Source of the DNA: Lewinellaceae bacterium
GTDB lineage: Bacteria > Bacteroidota > Bacteroidia > Chitinophagales > Saprospiraceae
Assembly (NCBI GenBank): GCA_020636075.1
Contig: JACJYO010000003.1
Span: 496,001 to 560,000 of the forward strand
Direction: 5' to 3'
Length of the DNA stretch: 64,000 nucleotides
The notes under the pieces are model-generated. The model was not told where the DNA came from. It worked only from the letters and a program-made list of their open reading frames with translations, and made no database searches. This document shows, in pieces, positions 42,051 to 51,500 of the stretch (position 1 is the stretch's first letter; each line of letters opens with the position of its first letter). Both the position numbers and the translations under genes were made by a program.

Positions 42051-43183
42051 GCAGGTACCAGTAGCACTGCACTTTCCCGCAACCGCGCATCCCGTTCCGC
42101 AATTTGTTTAATGGTTTTGAGCTGCACCCCCGTCATCAGGCTGTGTACCGGCGGGTAAAAAACATGGCCTGCAAGCCATTCAGCCCATTTTGGGGCCGAT
42201 TTCATTTTGGCACGTACGATCAGCCGGGTAGCATCAGCGCCTATGGGTTCGAGCACGAAGGCCCAGGTCATCTTAAACGGTTTCAACACAGCTTTCGCTT
42301 TTTCCGCTTCTCCACCAATCACAAAAAAGTTGCTCTCGGAAATCTGATACACTTCAAAAAAATCGTCTTGCGCCGGTGTCGCAGCCAGTCGGTCACCGGG
42401 TCGACGGTCGGTCCATTCGGGTTTCAGGTAATCAATACTGGGCACCCCACCGTGGTCAAGTAGGTCGATGCTGTACCAGCCTGCGCGGTCGCAGCCCAAT
42501 TGCATCAGGTATCGCCAGACGATTTCGGCAGGCGCTTCAATATGCACCTGGTGTGTGATGGTGTAGTTGGTGTCGGGGATAATTTCATCGCCGGGCAGCG
42601 GCAACGTATCAAATTCGGGGAGTTCCATTTTTCCGAGCGCCGCTTCAAAATGTTTCATCGCGGAATTTCGGATCATCCGCGAACCGATCCCGATAATCCG
42701 GTAATACTTGCTGAGTTTATCCCAGCTCCGCTCGTCGGTGGCTGTTGTGCGCAATTCGAGGCTGACCGTGCTGCCATCCCGGTAAGGCTCAACGGAAATA
42801 GCCCAGGCAAGTTTCCCCCAGCCGGGCGCTTCAAAATCGCGGAACGTGTCGGGGCTAACGTTTGCAAACGGGATGTTCAAATGCCAGAACTGACCTACAG
42901 AGCCCACAACGACTTCCCGGCCGGGCACTTCCGTGAGCAGCATAAATCCCGTGCCGTCGCTGACGACCTGATCGACGCTTACTCCTGCAGCTTCCGGCGC
43001 TTGTTCTTTTCCGGAAAATTTTTCCGGCAGAGTTCGGATATCAAACAGCAGCTTCACCCAGGGGATTTCGGCAGCATCAAAATGCCGGGCCATTTCCCAG
43101 GCCTGTTCAGGACTGGCTTTAACATAAATTCGGTGAATTTCGGTGTGCCGGGGTTTGGGCAGATATTTTTGAATAGCGCGCAT
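42047..43183 (-). CDS. Tandem SRPBCC (START-like) domain protein
   Basis: The 378-residue cytosolic protein has two START/Bet v1-like domains, one at about 15-185 and one at about 210-365. Each opens with the characteristic strand-helix 'IYVKASPEQAWEMARHFD' or 'VHIEAPAEIVWRYLMQLG'. Such domains bind hydrophobic ligands in an open cavity. No catalytic motif is seen, and the ligand is unknown. It lies 23 bp downstream of a membrane-protein gene on the same strand, so they probably form an operon. Confidence 0.85.
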   Translation of the reverse strand: MRAIQKYLPKPRHTEIHRIYVKASPEQAWEMARHFDAAEIPWVKLLFDIRTLPEKFSGKEQAPEAAGVSVDQVVSDGTGFMLLTEVPGREVVVGSVGQFWHLNIPFANVSPDTFRDFEAPGWGKLAWAISVEPYRDGSTVSLELRTTATDERSWDKLSKYYRIIGIGSRMIRNSAMKHFEAALGKMELPEFDTLPLPGDEIIPDTNYTITHQVHIEAPAEIVWRYLMQLGCDRAGWYSIDLLDHGGVPSIDYLKPEWTDRRPGDRLAATPAQDDFFEVYQISESNFFVIGGEAEKAKAVLKPFKMTWAFVLEPIGADATRLIVRAKMKSAPKWAEWLAGHVFYPPVHSLMTGVQLKTIKQIAERDARLRESAVLLVPA

Positions 43184-43206
43184 AACGACTGGTTTTCAAG
43201 ATGAAC

Positions 43207-43884
43207 TTATTTTCTAAAATGCCGGTAAATCAAGACCATCAGCACGATCATCAACAAGTTCCACAAGGCATAAGCTACCAGCCCGGCTACCGTTAAAACC
43301 CACTGAACATCAATCACGGTAAATACTACCCCCAGCACACTCATCAGGCCATTGCCAATCAGCAACCACCGGATCGTTGTGTTTTTACCGGTGTAATAAC
43401 CGCTGAGCAACCAGGTTGCCACACCCAGAATACCGTAGCCCCACATTTCGATGGCCCAACACAGCGACATCGGGTTTGCCATGGAAAACGCGACCAGTAC
43501 AGGGTCGTATTCCGGCTGGTAATGCAACGCGAGGTGGCGCACAAAGGTGGTTTGGCAGATATAATTGAACAGGATCAGCCCGGCAAAAACCGTGGTTGCA
43601 GCCAACGCAAGCAAGGTGGCAAAACGCAATTTTGGGTGCTCACGTCCTGTATTCAAATAATGCCCCGCCACCAGCAGCAACATCCCTCCGATTAGTAACA
43701 ATCCGAAGTAATACGGGATATCCTGAACCGGATGATAGTGTTTGGCAAATAAAGCGGGAGAAACCCACGCCGGTTGCGGCAGGGTTAGTTGGACAAACAC
43801 AAAAGCAGCGGGGCCCGAGAGGACAAAACCAGCAAGTGCAACAGCTGCACCCAATGAAATAAGCCGGTTGTAATTGGGTTGCAT
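43207..43884 (-). CDS. Polytopic membrane protein of unknown function
   Basis: The 225-residue protein has about six hydrophobic helices (about 9-33, 58-76, 88-110, 132-160, 170-188 and 192-220). It has no signal peptide and no motif I recognise. His/Tyr-rich loops ('FAKHYHPVQDIPYYF', 'HYQPEYDP') stand between helices 1-2 and 3-4. The gene probably shares a transcript with the SRPBCC gene. A 7-bp-stem hairpin lies in its leader. Confidence 0.75.
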   Translation of the reverse strand: MQPNYNRLISLGAAVALAGFVLSGPAAFVFVQLTLPQPAWVSPALFAKHYHPVQDIPYYFGLLLIGGMLLLVAGHYLNTGREHPKLRFATLLALAATTVFAGLILFNYICQTTFVRHLALHYQPEYDPVLVAFSMANPMSLCWAIEMWGYGILGVATWLLSGYYTGKNTTIRWLLIGNGLMSVLGVVFTVIDVQWVLTVAGLVAYALWNLLMIVLMVLIYRHFRK

Positions 43885-43898
43885 GGTGGGGCATTTTT

Positions 43899-43919
43899 CT
43901 GCCGGTTGGAGGCCGGCAG
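43899..43919 (-). repeat. Hairpin in the leader of the membrane-protein gene
   Basis: CTGCCGG and CCGGCAG form a perfect 7-bp stem with a 7-nt loop, ending 14 bp before the ATG at 43884. It could hinder translation start or be a chance palindrome. A second palindrome, GCCGTA-AA-TACGGC, stands at 43955-43968. Confidence 0.5.
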
Positions 43920-44093
43920 TGGTGGAACGTTTTTTGTATTTAACGGTCCGCAGTGCCGTAAATACGGCGCAAAAATCCGGGTGACCCGGCTATTTTGTCC
44001 ATGATTCCAATCAGGGATCTACATGACAGAACGTCGGAGTTAAACCCCGAATAAACATCGAAATTGGAACCAATTATTCCCTGGAAGCTTTTA

Positions 44094-44101
44094 TACCTTT
44101 G
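44094..44101 (+). promoter_or_regulatory. -7 box of cysS, very close to the start codon
   Basis: TACCTTTG is a full match to TAnnTTTG and ends 5 bp before the cysS ATG. Transcription would begin at or next to the start codon, giving a leaderless or near-leaderless mRNA. No -33 box with normal spacing is seen. Confidence 0.55.
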
Positions 44102-44106
44102 CGCCC

Positions 44107-45618
44107 ATGAATACAACCGAGCACAACCTGAAATTGTACAACAGCCTGAAAGGCCAGAAAGAAGTCTTCAAACCACTGCACGAAGGCCATGTGGGCATGT
44201 ATGTTTGCGGCCCTACCGTGTACTACGACGTACACCTCGGCAATTGCCGTACTTTCGTCAGCTTCGATATTATTTACCGCTATTTGCAGCACATCGGGTA
44301 CCAGGTGCGCTACGTGCGCAACATTACCGATGTGGGGCACCTGAACGACGACGGGGAAGACCGTATGGCCAAGGGCGCTCGTGTTGCCCAACTCGAGCCC
44401 ATGGAAGTGGCACAGAAGTACACCGTGGGCTTCCACGAAATGATGCGCATTTTCAATACGCTGCCCCCAAGCATTGAACCCCGGGCCACCGGGCATATCC
44501 CCGAGCAGATCCAGATGGTGCAAGACATTATGGAACATGGCTACGGCTACGAGCGCAATGGTTCCGTCTATTTCAATGTGCGCAAATTTGACCGCGAAAA
44601 CCCCGGCGCCTACGGCAAACTCTCCGGCCGGGTGCTGGATGAACTGCTCGCCGAAAGCCGCGATAACCTCAAAAGCCAGGACGAAAAAGACGATCCGGCC
44701 GATTTTGCCATCTGGATGAAAGCCCGTCAGGGCGATATCATGGTCTGGAAAAGCCCCTGGTCGGTGGGTTTCCCCGGCTGGCATCTGGAGTGCTCGGCCA
44801 TGAGCACCAAATACCTGGGCCCAACCTTCGACATCCACGGCGGCGGAAACGACCTCAAGTTTCCGCACCACGAGAATGAAGTTGCCCAAAACATGGGCGC
44901 TTGCGGCTCTGCTCCGGCCAACTACTGGCTGCACACCAATATGCTGCTGCTTAACAGCAAAAAAATGAGCAAATCCGACGGCAACTTTATCACGCCGCAG
45001 GATCTGTTCAGTGGCGACAACAACCTCATGAGCAAAGCCTATTCACCCATGGTGGTGAAGTTTTTCATGCTCATGGCGCATTACCGCAGTACGCTCGACC
45101 TGACCGATGACGGTCTGATGGCTGCTGAAAAAGGCTACCGCAAACTGATGGAGACCAACAAACTGCTCCAGCAGCTGCAACCCGATGCACAAGATTTTGA
45201 CGGCTCGGAAAGTGATACCGACCGCGCAATTCTCGCCCTGATCGATGAGGCCTATGCCGGTATGGATGACGATTTCAACACGGCCATCGCACTGGCTTCC
45301 CTAAATGAATTGGGTAGCTACGTGCACAAACTGGTGAACAAACAAATTGACGCAAGTGAAATGGCGCCCTGGGTGATCGAGCGGCTCAAAACCGTTTTCA
45401 CGGTGTTCATCACCGACATTTTCGGCCTCCACGACGAAGCAGGCTCCAATAATGCCGATGGCACTGTCGATGGCCTGATGGACCTCATCCTGGATATCCG
45501 CAAAGCCGCACGGGAACAAAAAGACTGGCCAACCAGCGATAAAATTCGCGATGGCCTGGCCGCCGTGGGCATTGCCGTGAAAGACGGGAAAGAGGGCTCC
45601 AGTTGGACGAAAGGCTAA
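44107..45618 (+). CDS. cysS: Cysteinyl-tRNA synthetase
   Basis: The 503-residue class I synthetase charges tRNA-Cys. The N-terminal zinc Cys and HIGH-type site are in 'MYVCGPTVYYDVHLGNCR', where HLGN replaces the usual HIGN/HIGH. 'WHLECSAM' holds another zinc ligand. The HGGG motif is 'DIHGGGNDLKFPHHENE', and the KMSKS loop is intact in 'SKKMSKSDGNF'. The C-terminal anticodon-binding helical domain is present in full. Length is normal for the family. A terminator follows, shared with the convergent META gene. Confidence 0.97.
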   Translation: MNTTEHNLKLYNSLKGQKEVFKPLHEGHVGMYVCGPTVYYDVHLGNCRTFVSFDIIYRYLQHIGYQVRYVRNITDVGHLNDDGEDRMAKGARVAQLEPMEVAQKYTVGFHEMMRIFNTLPPSIEPRATGHIPEQIQMVQDIMEHGYGYERNGSVYFNVRKFDRENPGAYGKLSGRVLDELLAESRDNLKSQDEKDDPADFAIWMKARQGDIMVWKSPWSVGFPGWHLECSAMSTKYLGPTFDIHGGGNDLKFPHHENEVAQNMGACGSAPANYWLHTNMLLLNSKKMSKSDGNFITPQDLFSGDNNLMSKAYSPMVVKFFMLMAHYRSTLDLTDDGLMAAEKGYRKLMETNKLLQQLQPDAQDFDGSESDTDRAILALIDEAYAGMDDDFNTAIALASLNELGSYVHKLVNKQIDASEMAPWVIERLKTVFTVFITDIFGLHDEAGSNNADGTVDGLMDLILDIRKAAREQKDWPTSDKIRDGLAAVGIAVKDGKEGSSWTKG

Positions 45619-45645
45619 GACCGGTGAAAGGATCAACATGATTTT

Positions 45646-45688
45646 ACAGGATCAAGCGGCTTAAGGTCGTTTGATCCTGTTTTTTTTC
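45646..45688. terminator. Bidirectional terminator between cysS and the META lipoprotein
   Basis: ACAGGATCAA (45646-45655) pairs with TTGATCCTGT (45671-45680), followed by eight T on the plus strand. Two more GATCC/GGATC words flank it. The genes on both sides converge here. Confidence 0.9.
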
Positions 45689-45722
45689 TGTCGATCCTGT
45701 CTGTTTTATTACATGGTCTGGG

Positions 45723-46109
45723 CTATTTGAAAACCGCCAAAACTTGCTCACCGGCCTGCAACTGCAGTAGCCCACCTGAATACTTGTAATTATCGACAGC
45801 AGCCAGCATTTGCATAAATTCCTGTTCGAAAGCCGCCCTGTCGGCGCAGTATTTTTTTGTGGCGCCGGCCGGTCCGAATTTTAGCATGGCGCCATCCGTT
45901 TCATAAGTGCCGAAATAGTTGTTACACCCATTGCTGCCGCTAAAATTCTTGTTGGCTGTTTTGAAAGTCAGGCTTGCCTTAACCGAAGTCGGTACGGGTT
46001 TGTTGTTCAGCTCAAGCAATTGAAAATCCTGATCTGTGGGAAGTGATCCATTGGATTTGCAAGTCCAAAGCAGGGAAGCGATAAACAAAAGAAGAAAGGT
46101 TCGTATCAT
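45723..46109 (-). CDS. META-domain lipoprotein
   Basis: The 128-residue product has a signal peptide with a weak lipobox (LWTC, Cys17) and one META/HslJ domain. The domain is marked by 'FQLLELNNKPV', 'FSGSNGCNNYFGTYE' and 'FEQEFMQMLAAVDNYK'. META domains occur in envelope proteins linked to heat or antibiotic tolerance (HslJ); the molecular task is unclear. The central 'GSNGCNNYFG' is nearly invariant in the family, so the call is firm. It is a monocistronic minus-strand gene with a terminator after it and a MITE-like repeat upstream. Confidence 0.88.
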   Translation of the reverse strand: MIRTFLLLFIASLLWTCKSNGSLPTDQDFQLLELNNKPVPTSVKASLTFKTANKNFSGSNGCNNYFGTYETDGAMLKFGPAGATKKYCADRAAFEQEFMQMLAAVDNYKYSGGLLQLQAGEQVLAVFK

Positions 46110-46557
46110 AGGATAAAAATTTGCCGTAAGTCATGCTGGTTAAAGATCGAAATTTAATTGAACATAATTGCCTCAATGTGCCGTCAAGACGATTCATGCG
46201 AATCATGGGCAAAATGTATTCGGTTGACTACCGCCAAAGCCCGTAGGGCTGTCATGTTAGTAGAAATTTATAACCCTAGAAATAATCGCGCTATAGGTGG
46301 GGCATTATAATGGCACGCCTGCGGCGTTTGGAAAACTGTGAGGCAACCATTTTCTACAATAATGTCAACCCTACGGGCTTTATTCTGGGGTATTATTGCC
46401 AGGTTAGCCCATGATTCGTGTTTTTCAAAAAATCAACTATTTACGCCTGTAGATTCTTACCGTTCGTTCAACACTGATCATGGGATTCTGCGTCGATCCA
46501 TTGGCAATCTGGCCGGAAAATTTGCGTTCTTTGTGCTCCTTTTTATGATCAATAACT
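46110..46557. other. 448-bp gene-free spacer holding a MITE-like repeat
   Basis: Apart from the 146-bp inverted-repeat element at 46236-46381, the spacer is A+T-rich. It has no reading frame with coding character. The M28 peptidase promoter should lie between 46390 and 46550, but no consensus pair stands out. Confidence 0.6.
46236..46381. mobile_element. MITE-like element with about 32-bp inverted ends
   Basis: The left end begins AAAGCCCGTAGGGCTG. The right end, read in reverse, begins AAAGCCCGTAGGGTTG. The match continues as GTCATGTTAGTAGAAA against GACATTATTGTAGAAA, about 27 of 32 positions. Between them is a non-coding core with a small hairpin ACGCC-TGC-GGCGT. I recall 'CCCGTAGGG...GACAT' spacer repeats in many Saprospiria-like genomes. 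Target-site duplication is not evident and no transposase is linked, so mobility is inferred. Confidence 0.65.
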
Positions 46558-47634
46558 ATGGCAAACAGTATTTTAAAAAATAAACGATTCTGGATCGTTG
46601 TACTCCTGATTGCAGCTTTTGTGCTGCCATACTTGCCGGTCTGGACGCCGTCCCGCAAAACAACGTCAACTGATTCAACCACTTCGAATGCACCGGAAAA
46701 ACCGGCTGTTCAGGTCAATGTACCGCCCTTCAACGCCGACTCCGCCTATTATTTTGTTGAAAAACAGGTCAGCTTTGGTCCGCGCGTGCCCGGCTCGGCT
46801 GCGCATAAAAAATGTGCAGCATGGATTGTCGGTGAATTTCAGCGGATGGGCATGACGGTTATTGAACAAAAATTTAAAGCACAGACCTACTTCGGCGGAC
46901 TTGATGCCGTCAATATCATCGCCCAGTACAAACCCGAACTGCCCAACCGCGTGCTGCTCAGCGCGCACTGGGACAGCCGCCACGTCGGTGATAAGGACAC
47001 CAAAGACCAGGACAAGCCTATTTTGGGCGCTGACGACGGCGCCAGTGGGGTGGCCATGATGCTGGAAATTGCACGCATGCTGCAAGCCAACCCGATCGAT
47101 CTTGGAGTTGATTTCATCTGTTTCGATGCCGAAGACCTCGGCGATGACCGGGAGCCTCAGGCCGGTGGCTCCATTATGAACCAGGGCAATGACGAAGCTA
47201 AAACACTGACATGGTGCCTGGGCTCGCAGTACTGGTCGCGCAACCTGCACAAGCCCGGCTATTCTGCACAGTACGGCATCCACTTTGATATGGTAGGCGC
47301 CCGGGGCGCACTTTTTCCACGCGAAAGCTATTCCGCCGCCTATGCGCCCGGTATTCAAAATCAATTGTGGAATATTGCTGCGGAGTTGGGCTACAGCGCT
47401 TCCTTCCCAAATCGAGAAATTGGCAGGATCACCGATGACCATATTTATGTGAACCGTGCCAGAATTCCTGCCGTGGATATCATCAATGTGCCGAATCCGC
47501 CGCCGCATTCCTTTGGCAGCTACCACCATACGCACGATGATAACATGAGCATTATCGACCGGAGCACCTTAAATATGGTCGGGCGCGTGACGACTACAGC
47601 GATATATCGCACCGCTGCCGGAGCGTTTTTATAA
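46558..47634 (+). CDS. M28-family peptidase, glutaminyl-cyclase-like
   Basis: The 358-residue protein has an N-terminal membrane anchor (about 11-30) and a periplasmic zinc domain. Metal-binding and catalytic motifs are 'LLSAHWDSRHVGD', 'GADDGASGVAMMLE', 'FDAEDLGDD' and 'HHTHDDNMS'. The order and the 'DAEDLGDD' form match the glutaminyl-peptide cyclotransferase branch of M28, which turns N-terminal Gln into pyroglutamate. Many signal-peptidase products in Bacteroidota begin with Gln (several exported proteins here do: 'AQEIRG', 'GQSGLS'), so an envelope QC role is sensible. Simple aminopeptidase activity remains possible. Confidence 0.87.
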   Translation: MANSILKNKRFWIVVLLIAAFVLPYLPVWTPSRKTTSTDSTTSNAPEKPAVQVNVPPFNADSAYYFVEKQVSFGPRVPGSAAHKKCAAWIVGEFQRMGMTVIEQKFKAQTYFGGLDAVNIIAQYKPELPNRVLLSAHWDSRHVGDKDTKDQDKPILGADDGASGVAMMLEIARMLQANPIDLGVDFICFDAEDLGDDREPQAGGSIMNQGNDEAKTLTWCLGSQYWSRNLHKPGYSAQYGIHFDMVGARGALFPRESYSAAYAPGIQNQLWNIAAELGYSASFPNREIGRITDDHIYVNRARIPAVDIINVPNPPPHSFGSYHHTHDDNMSIIDRSTLNMVGRVTTTAIYRTAAGAFL

Positions 47635-47641
47635 AAACCGC

Positions 47642-48394
47642 TCAAAAAGCCTCCAAGGCAAAAAGGGTTGGTTTGGAAGGACTCACATCCAGGTCAAACG
47701 ATGCGGTTTGCAGATTGAGCAGGTAATAACCGTCTTTTACGACATCGGGCACGAAGATCATTTCGGTGATCGTGCAATGCTTCCGAACGGCATCCGGATA
47801 CTGCCAGAACGCATGATGCGCCAGGAGGAGCCCATCGTCTTCTTCCCGATCGACGGAAGGCAGATCGAGTAAAAGGTGCTGTACGCCACATTCGACCAGG
47901 TAGCGGGCAGCTTCGTGGTGCAGGTAGGGCGGGTTGGTGCCCGAATAGTTCCGCGTTTTTTTTAGCGTATCGTTTGGCAAACTGCGGAGCAGCAGTGCTT
48001 CAGCCTCGTTTTTTTCCAAAACTTCTTCGAACTGATCCCGAAAAAAGACCCGGTCGCCATCGGCAGGGCGCGGGTACAGGCTAACCAGCTTCGCCCAAAA
48101 ATGCTGCTGTTGCAGGCATTCGTGCAGCACATACCGTTCACGGGCAATATGGCCCACACATTCCGTGTGGGTGCCATTGCCATGTGGATTGAATTTTACA
48201 TTGAAAAAATTAACCGGTCCACCTCGTTCCGTACTGCCCACGAAATCGCCGGCGACTACCGGGCTGTAATCCACCGGTGGAGCCCAGAAACAGTTGGGAT
48301 TGTCCAATCCGTGTTGCAGTGCGATGGACAAGTCGATCGGTTTCGCTAGATCAACGGCGTACTTGCGGTCATTTTTTTCAACACTGATTTTCAT
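47642..48394 (-). CDS. Cyclase-family hydrolase (kynurenine formamidase-like)
   Basis: The 250-residue cytosolic protein belongs to the cyclase/KynB-type family of Zn-dependent hydrolases. Its key motif is 'NPHGNGTHTECVGHI', corresponding to the HxGTHxD metal-binding motif, but with Glu where Asp is usual. A later 'LLDLPSVDREEDDGLLLAHH' supplies the C-terminal His. Family members hydrolyse N-formylkynurenine or related amides. With kynU 17 kb away, a kynurenine role is possible but unproven. The ATG at 48394 is preferred over a GTG at 48412. Confidence 0.8.
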   Translation of the reverse strand: MKISVEKNDRKYAVDLAKPIDLSIALQHGLDNPNCFWAPPVDYSPVVAGDFVGSTERGGPVNFFNVKFNPHGNGTHTECVGHIARERYVLHECLQQQHFWAKLVSLYPRPADGDRVFFRDQFEEVLEKNEAEALLLRSLPNDTLKKTRNYSGTNPPYLHHEAARYLVECGVQHLLLDLPSVDREEDDGLLLAHHAFWQYPDAVRKHCTITEMIFVPDVVKDGYYLLNLQTASFDLDVSPSKPTLFALEAF

Positions 48395-48439
48395 CGGCTT
48401 AAAGATAGACACGAACTTCGAGGCTGCATCATAAGGACT

Positions 48440-48549
48440 GATTTACGATTTTGGATTTACGAATTACGATTAATAACATCGCGAATGTGTAGGTCTTCCA
48501 CTTCCTGCAAAGCAAAATAATCGTAAATCGGCACTCGTAAATCGTAAAT
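48440..48549. repeat. Imperfect inverted repeat of GATTTACGATT words
   Basis: The left part (48440-48472) is built of GATTTACGA words and the right part (48518-48549) of their complement TCGTAAATC, with about 45 bp between. It fills most of the spacer between the cyclase-family gene and the big protease gene. It may form a long weak hairpin and end the protease transcript. Confidence 0.7.
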
Positions 48550-48581
48550 AAAAACTCATATGATACAGCCTCGAAACGCCT

Positions 48582-51500
48582 TTATCGCCTAGCCACTACC
48601 AGGCGTACAGCACCCACTTCATTACCACTGGTCAGGCGCAACCAATACACCCCGGCTGGTACACTCCGTAGATCAAGGCTTCCCGATAAGGTATTCCCAA
48701 CCGGTTCAAATTGCTTCGCCAGGATCAACCGTCCGGCGGCATCGAATACATCGGTACGCAAGGTGCCAGCCGGTGCGCGCAACAGGTTTATCTGAAACAA
48801 ACCACTACCCGGATTAGGCGACACGCGCAGTCCCCAGGCGGCTTCGGGCGATACGGTACCGACAAAATCCACCACAACATCGTCGATCGTAAAGGTGCAA
48901 CCGTTTGCATCCTGTACCCAGAGCGTATAGGTGCCGTTAGGTACTGCCGGGAAAACCGGCTCGGACTGGTAGGTCACTCCGTCGAGGCTGTATTGCAACG
49001 AACCTGTTCCCCCGGAAGCCGTGATCGTAATCGTATCGCTCGATACACTGGCCGATGCTGTAATGACCGGGGGATCAGTCAGGGTAACACTAATCGATAG
49101 GGTATCACCCAGGCCATCCATTAGCAAATAGGTGTATACCCCGGCGCTAAGGTCTGAAAACGAACAAGGCTGGCCATTTTGGTCGCATTCGTAAGGTGGC
49201 GTGCCACCGCTTACGGCAATGTCGATGGCGCCATCCGAAGTGCCGGCACAGCCCGGATCGGTACCAACTGCACTCACAGACAACGGTGTGTAGTCCAACA
49301 CAAAAGTGCTTGTAGCCGTGCAACCGTTGGCGTCGATGATCACCAGCTCGTGGGGGCCGTTTGCCAGATCGGGGAAATTGCCATCCGGCTGCGGCACGCC
49401 GTTATCCAGCGCATACAAATACGGCGCTGTACCACCCTGCCCTTGCACAAAAATGTCGTTGCCGGTGCTGGTAACTACTGCCGACAGTGGATCCGGCTCC
49501 ACAATGCTGACCGTTTGAATTTGCACCATCGTACCTGCCGCATCAAGCAGGGTGACGGTATGGATGCCACCGGCTACGTTTTCAAATAAACTGTCCGACT
49601 GGTAAGCCCCGCCATCCAGGCTGAATTGGTAGGGCGGAACGCCGCCATCTGCAGAAATCAGCAGGGAGACAGTTTCTCCGGGGCACAATATCGTGCCGGT
49701 AATGGTTACATCGGCGATGACCAATGGCGGCACATCCACCGTCGCTGTAGTAGTGGCGGTACAGCCGTTGGCATCCTGTACGGTTATGATGTAGTTGCCG
49801 TTTAGCAGATTTTCAAAAATGCTGTCGGCCTGAAAATTCTGACCATCCAGACTATACATGTACGCCCCGGTGCCGCCAGTGGCTGCAACGGCAATGCTGT
49901 TCAGGGTGGCCGTTGCATTGGCGGCAATCACCGGCGGGTCGTTTAGCAAAATCGCATTGGTCGTACTGGTATTTCCCGAGTCGTCTTGCACCGTCACGGT
50001 ATAGGTTCCGGCACTCAAGCCGGAAAAGGTGTTTTCCGATTGAAACGTTTGACCATCCAGGCTGTACACGTACGGCCCGACGCCCCCGGCGACGGTCACA
50101 GCGAGTGTCCCGTCTGAATCGCCATTACAGCCAATTGGTGTCTCGATGGTCAATTCGGCAGTCAGCGGCGGGACGTCCACCAGCGCGGTTGCCGTGCCCG
50201 TGCAGCCGTTGGCATCCTGTACCGTGATGGTGTAGTTGCCATTTGGCAAATTTTCAAAAACCGGTTCCGGTTGAAATGTTTGTCCGTCGAGGCTGTACTC
50301 CAGTGGAGCAGCGCCGCCAGCCACTTGTACGGTGATATCATCATCAGTTACCCCGGCTGTTACATCAATGGCTGCCGGGTTATCAATTACGATGGTATTT
50401 GTTTCAGCAGTAAAACCGAAAAAGTCGGAAATGACCACGGTGTAGTTGCCCGCCGGCAGGTTGTCAAATGTGTTGCCGGATTGGGCCAGGCCTCCGTTCA
50501 GGCTGTATTCAAAAGGCATAGTGCCACCCGCTACCGAAACAGAGATCTGCGCCGTGGAGTCGTTGTTGCAAAGCAAACCCTGCGTCAGTTCGGCAGCCAC
50601 GTTGAGATCGTTTTGCAAAATAATAATGTCAAATGTGGCTGCATGCACCCAGCCGTTGCTGCTCGCGTCCACCGCATCGAACAGAAACGCATCGGTGGCG
50701 GCAGCATCGCCATTATGCACATACGTCACCGAGCCGATGATGATGTCGGCCTGTGAAAACACATCGCCGATGCCCAGGGGCAAACCGTTCAGCTGGAGTT
50801 CGCCGTGTTGGGGCAGGCTAAGCAGCGTGAAAATGCCATCGTCGGGTACAGCGCTGGTAATGCTTAATTCCAGGTTGTTTTCCGAAAAAGTGCCTGTGCC
50901 ACCGGTGGGCAAAAGCAGGGGGTTATTTACCAGTAACTGGGCTGACGGAACGGTATCCAAAAAACAAAAGGTGAGGCTCCAGGCTGTGATCGCACCGCCA
51001 TCTTCGGGGAAATTGTCTGTCATTTCCAACTGCCAGGTACCCATGGCCGTTGTGTTGTTAAAGCTGCCAAGCGGTGCAATGGGTTGAAAGGTGCCGCTAA
51101 TGGCCGGATTGTTACCACAACTGTTTTCCAGTTGATCCGCTGTTTGAAGTGCCTGGTCATCGAGCACCAGGCTCAGGTTGTCGCCATTACACCCGCTGCT
51201 GGTAGCCGGATAACCGGGTTGATCAAACAACCGGGTTGTTTTTGCATCCGGGCCGATCAAGGTGCCGATCAAATCACCCACCCAAGAATGGCTGACCTCC
51301 ATAGCCACATTCACATCGGCAATGGTCCGGTCGACAGGCACCTCAAGGCTGGAATGTACCGTCACAACCCCCGAGTTGGAGATGTTCGTTGGCACATCCG
51401 TGCTGCTGAAAGTATGCCCGCAGTCGTAGGTGCCGGTTTGAAAGGCGAAGATTGAACTAAAACTGCTTTCTCCACAAGCATTCCCGACATTGAGGCGCCA

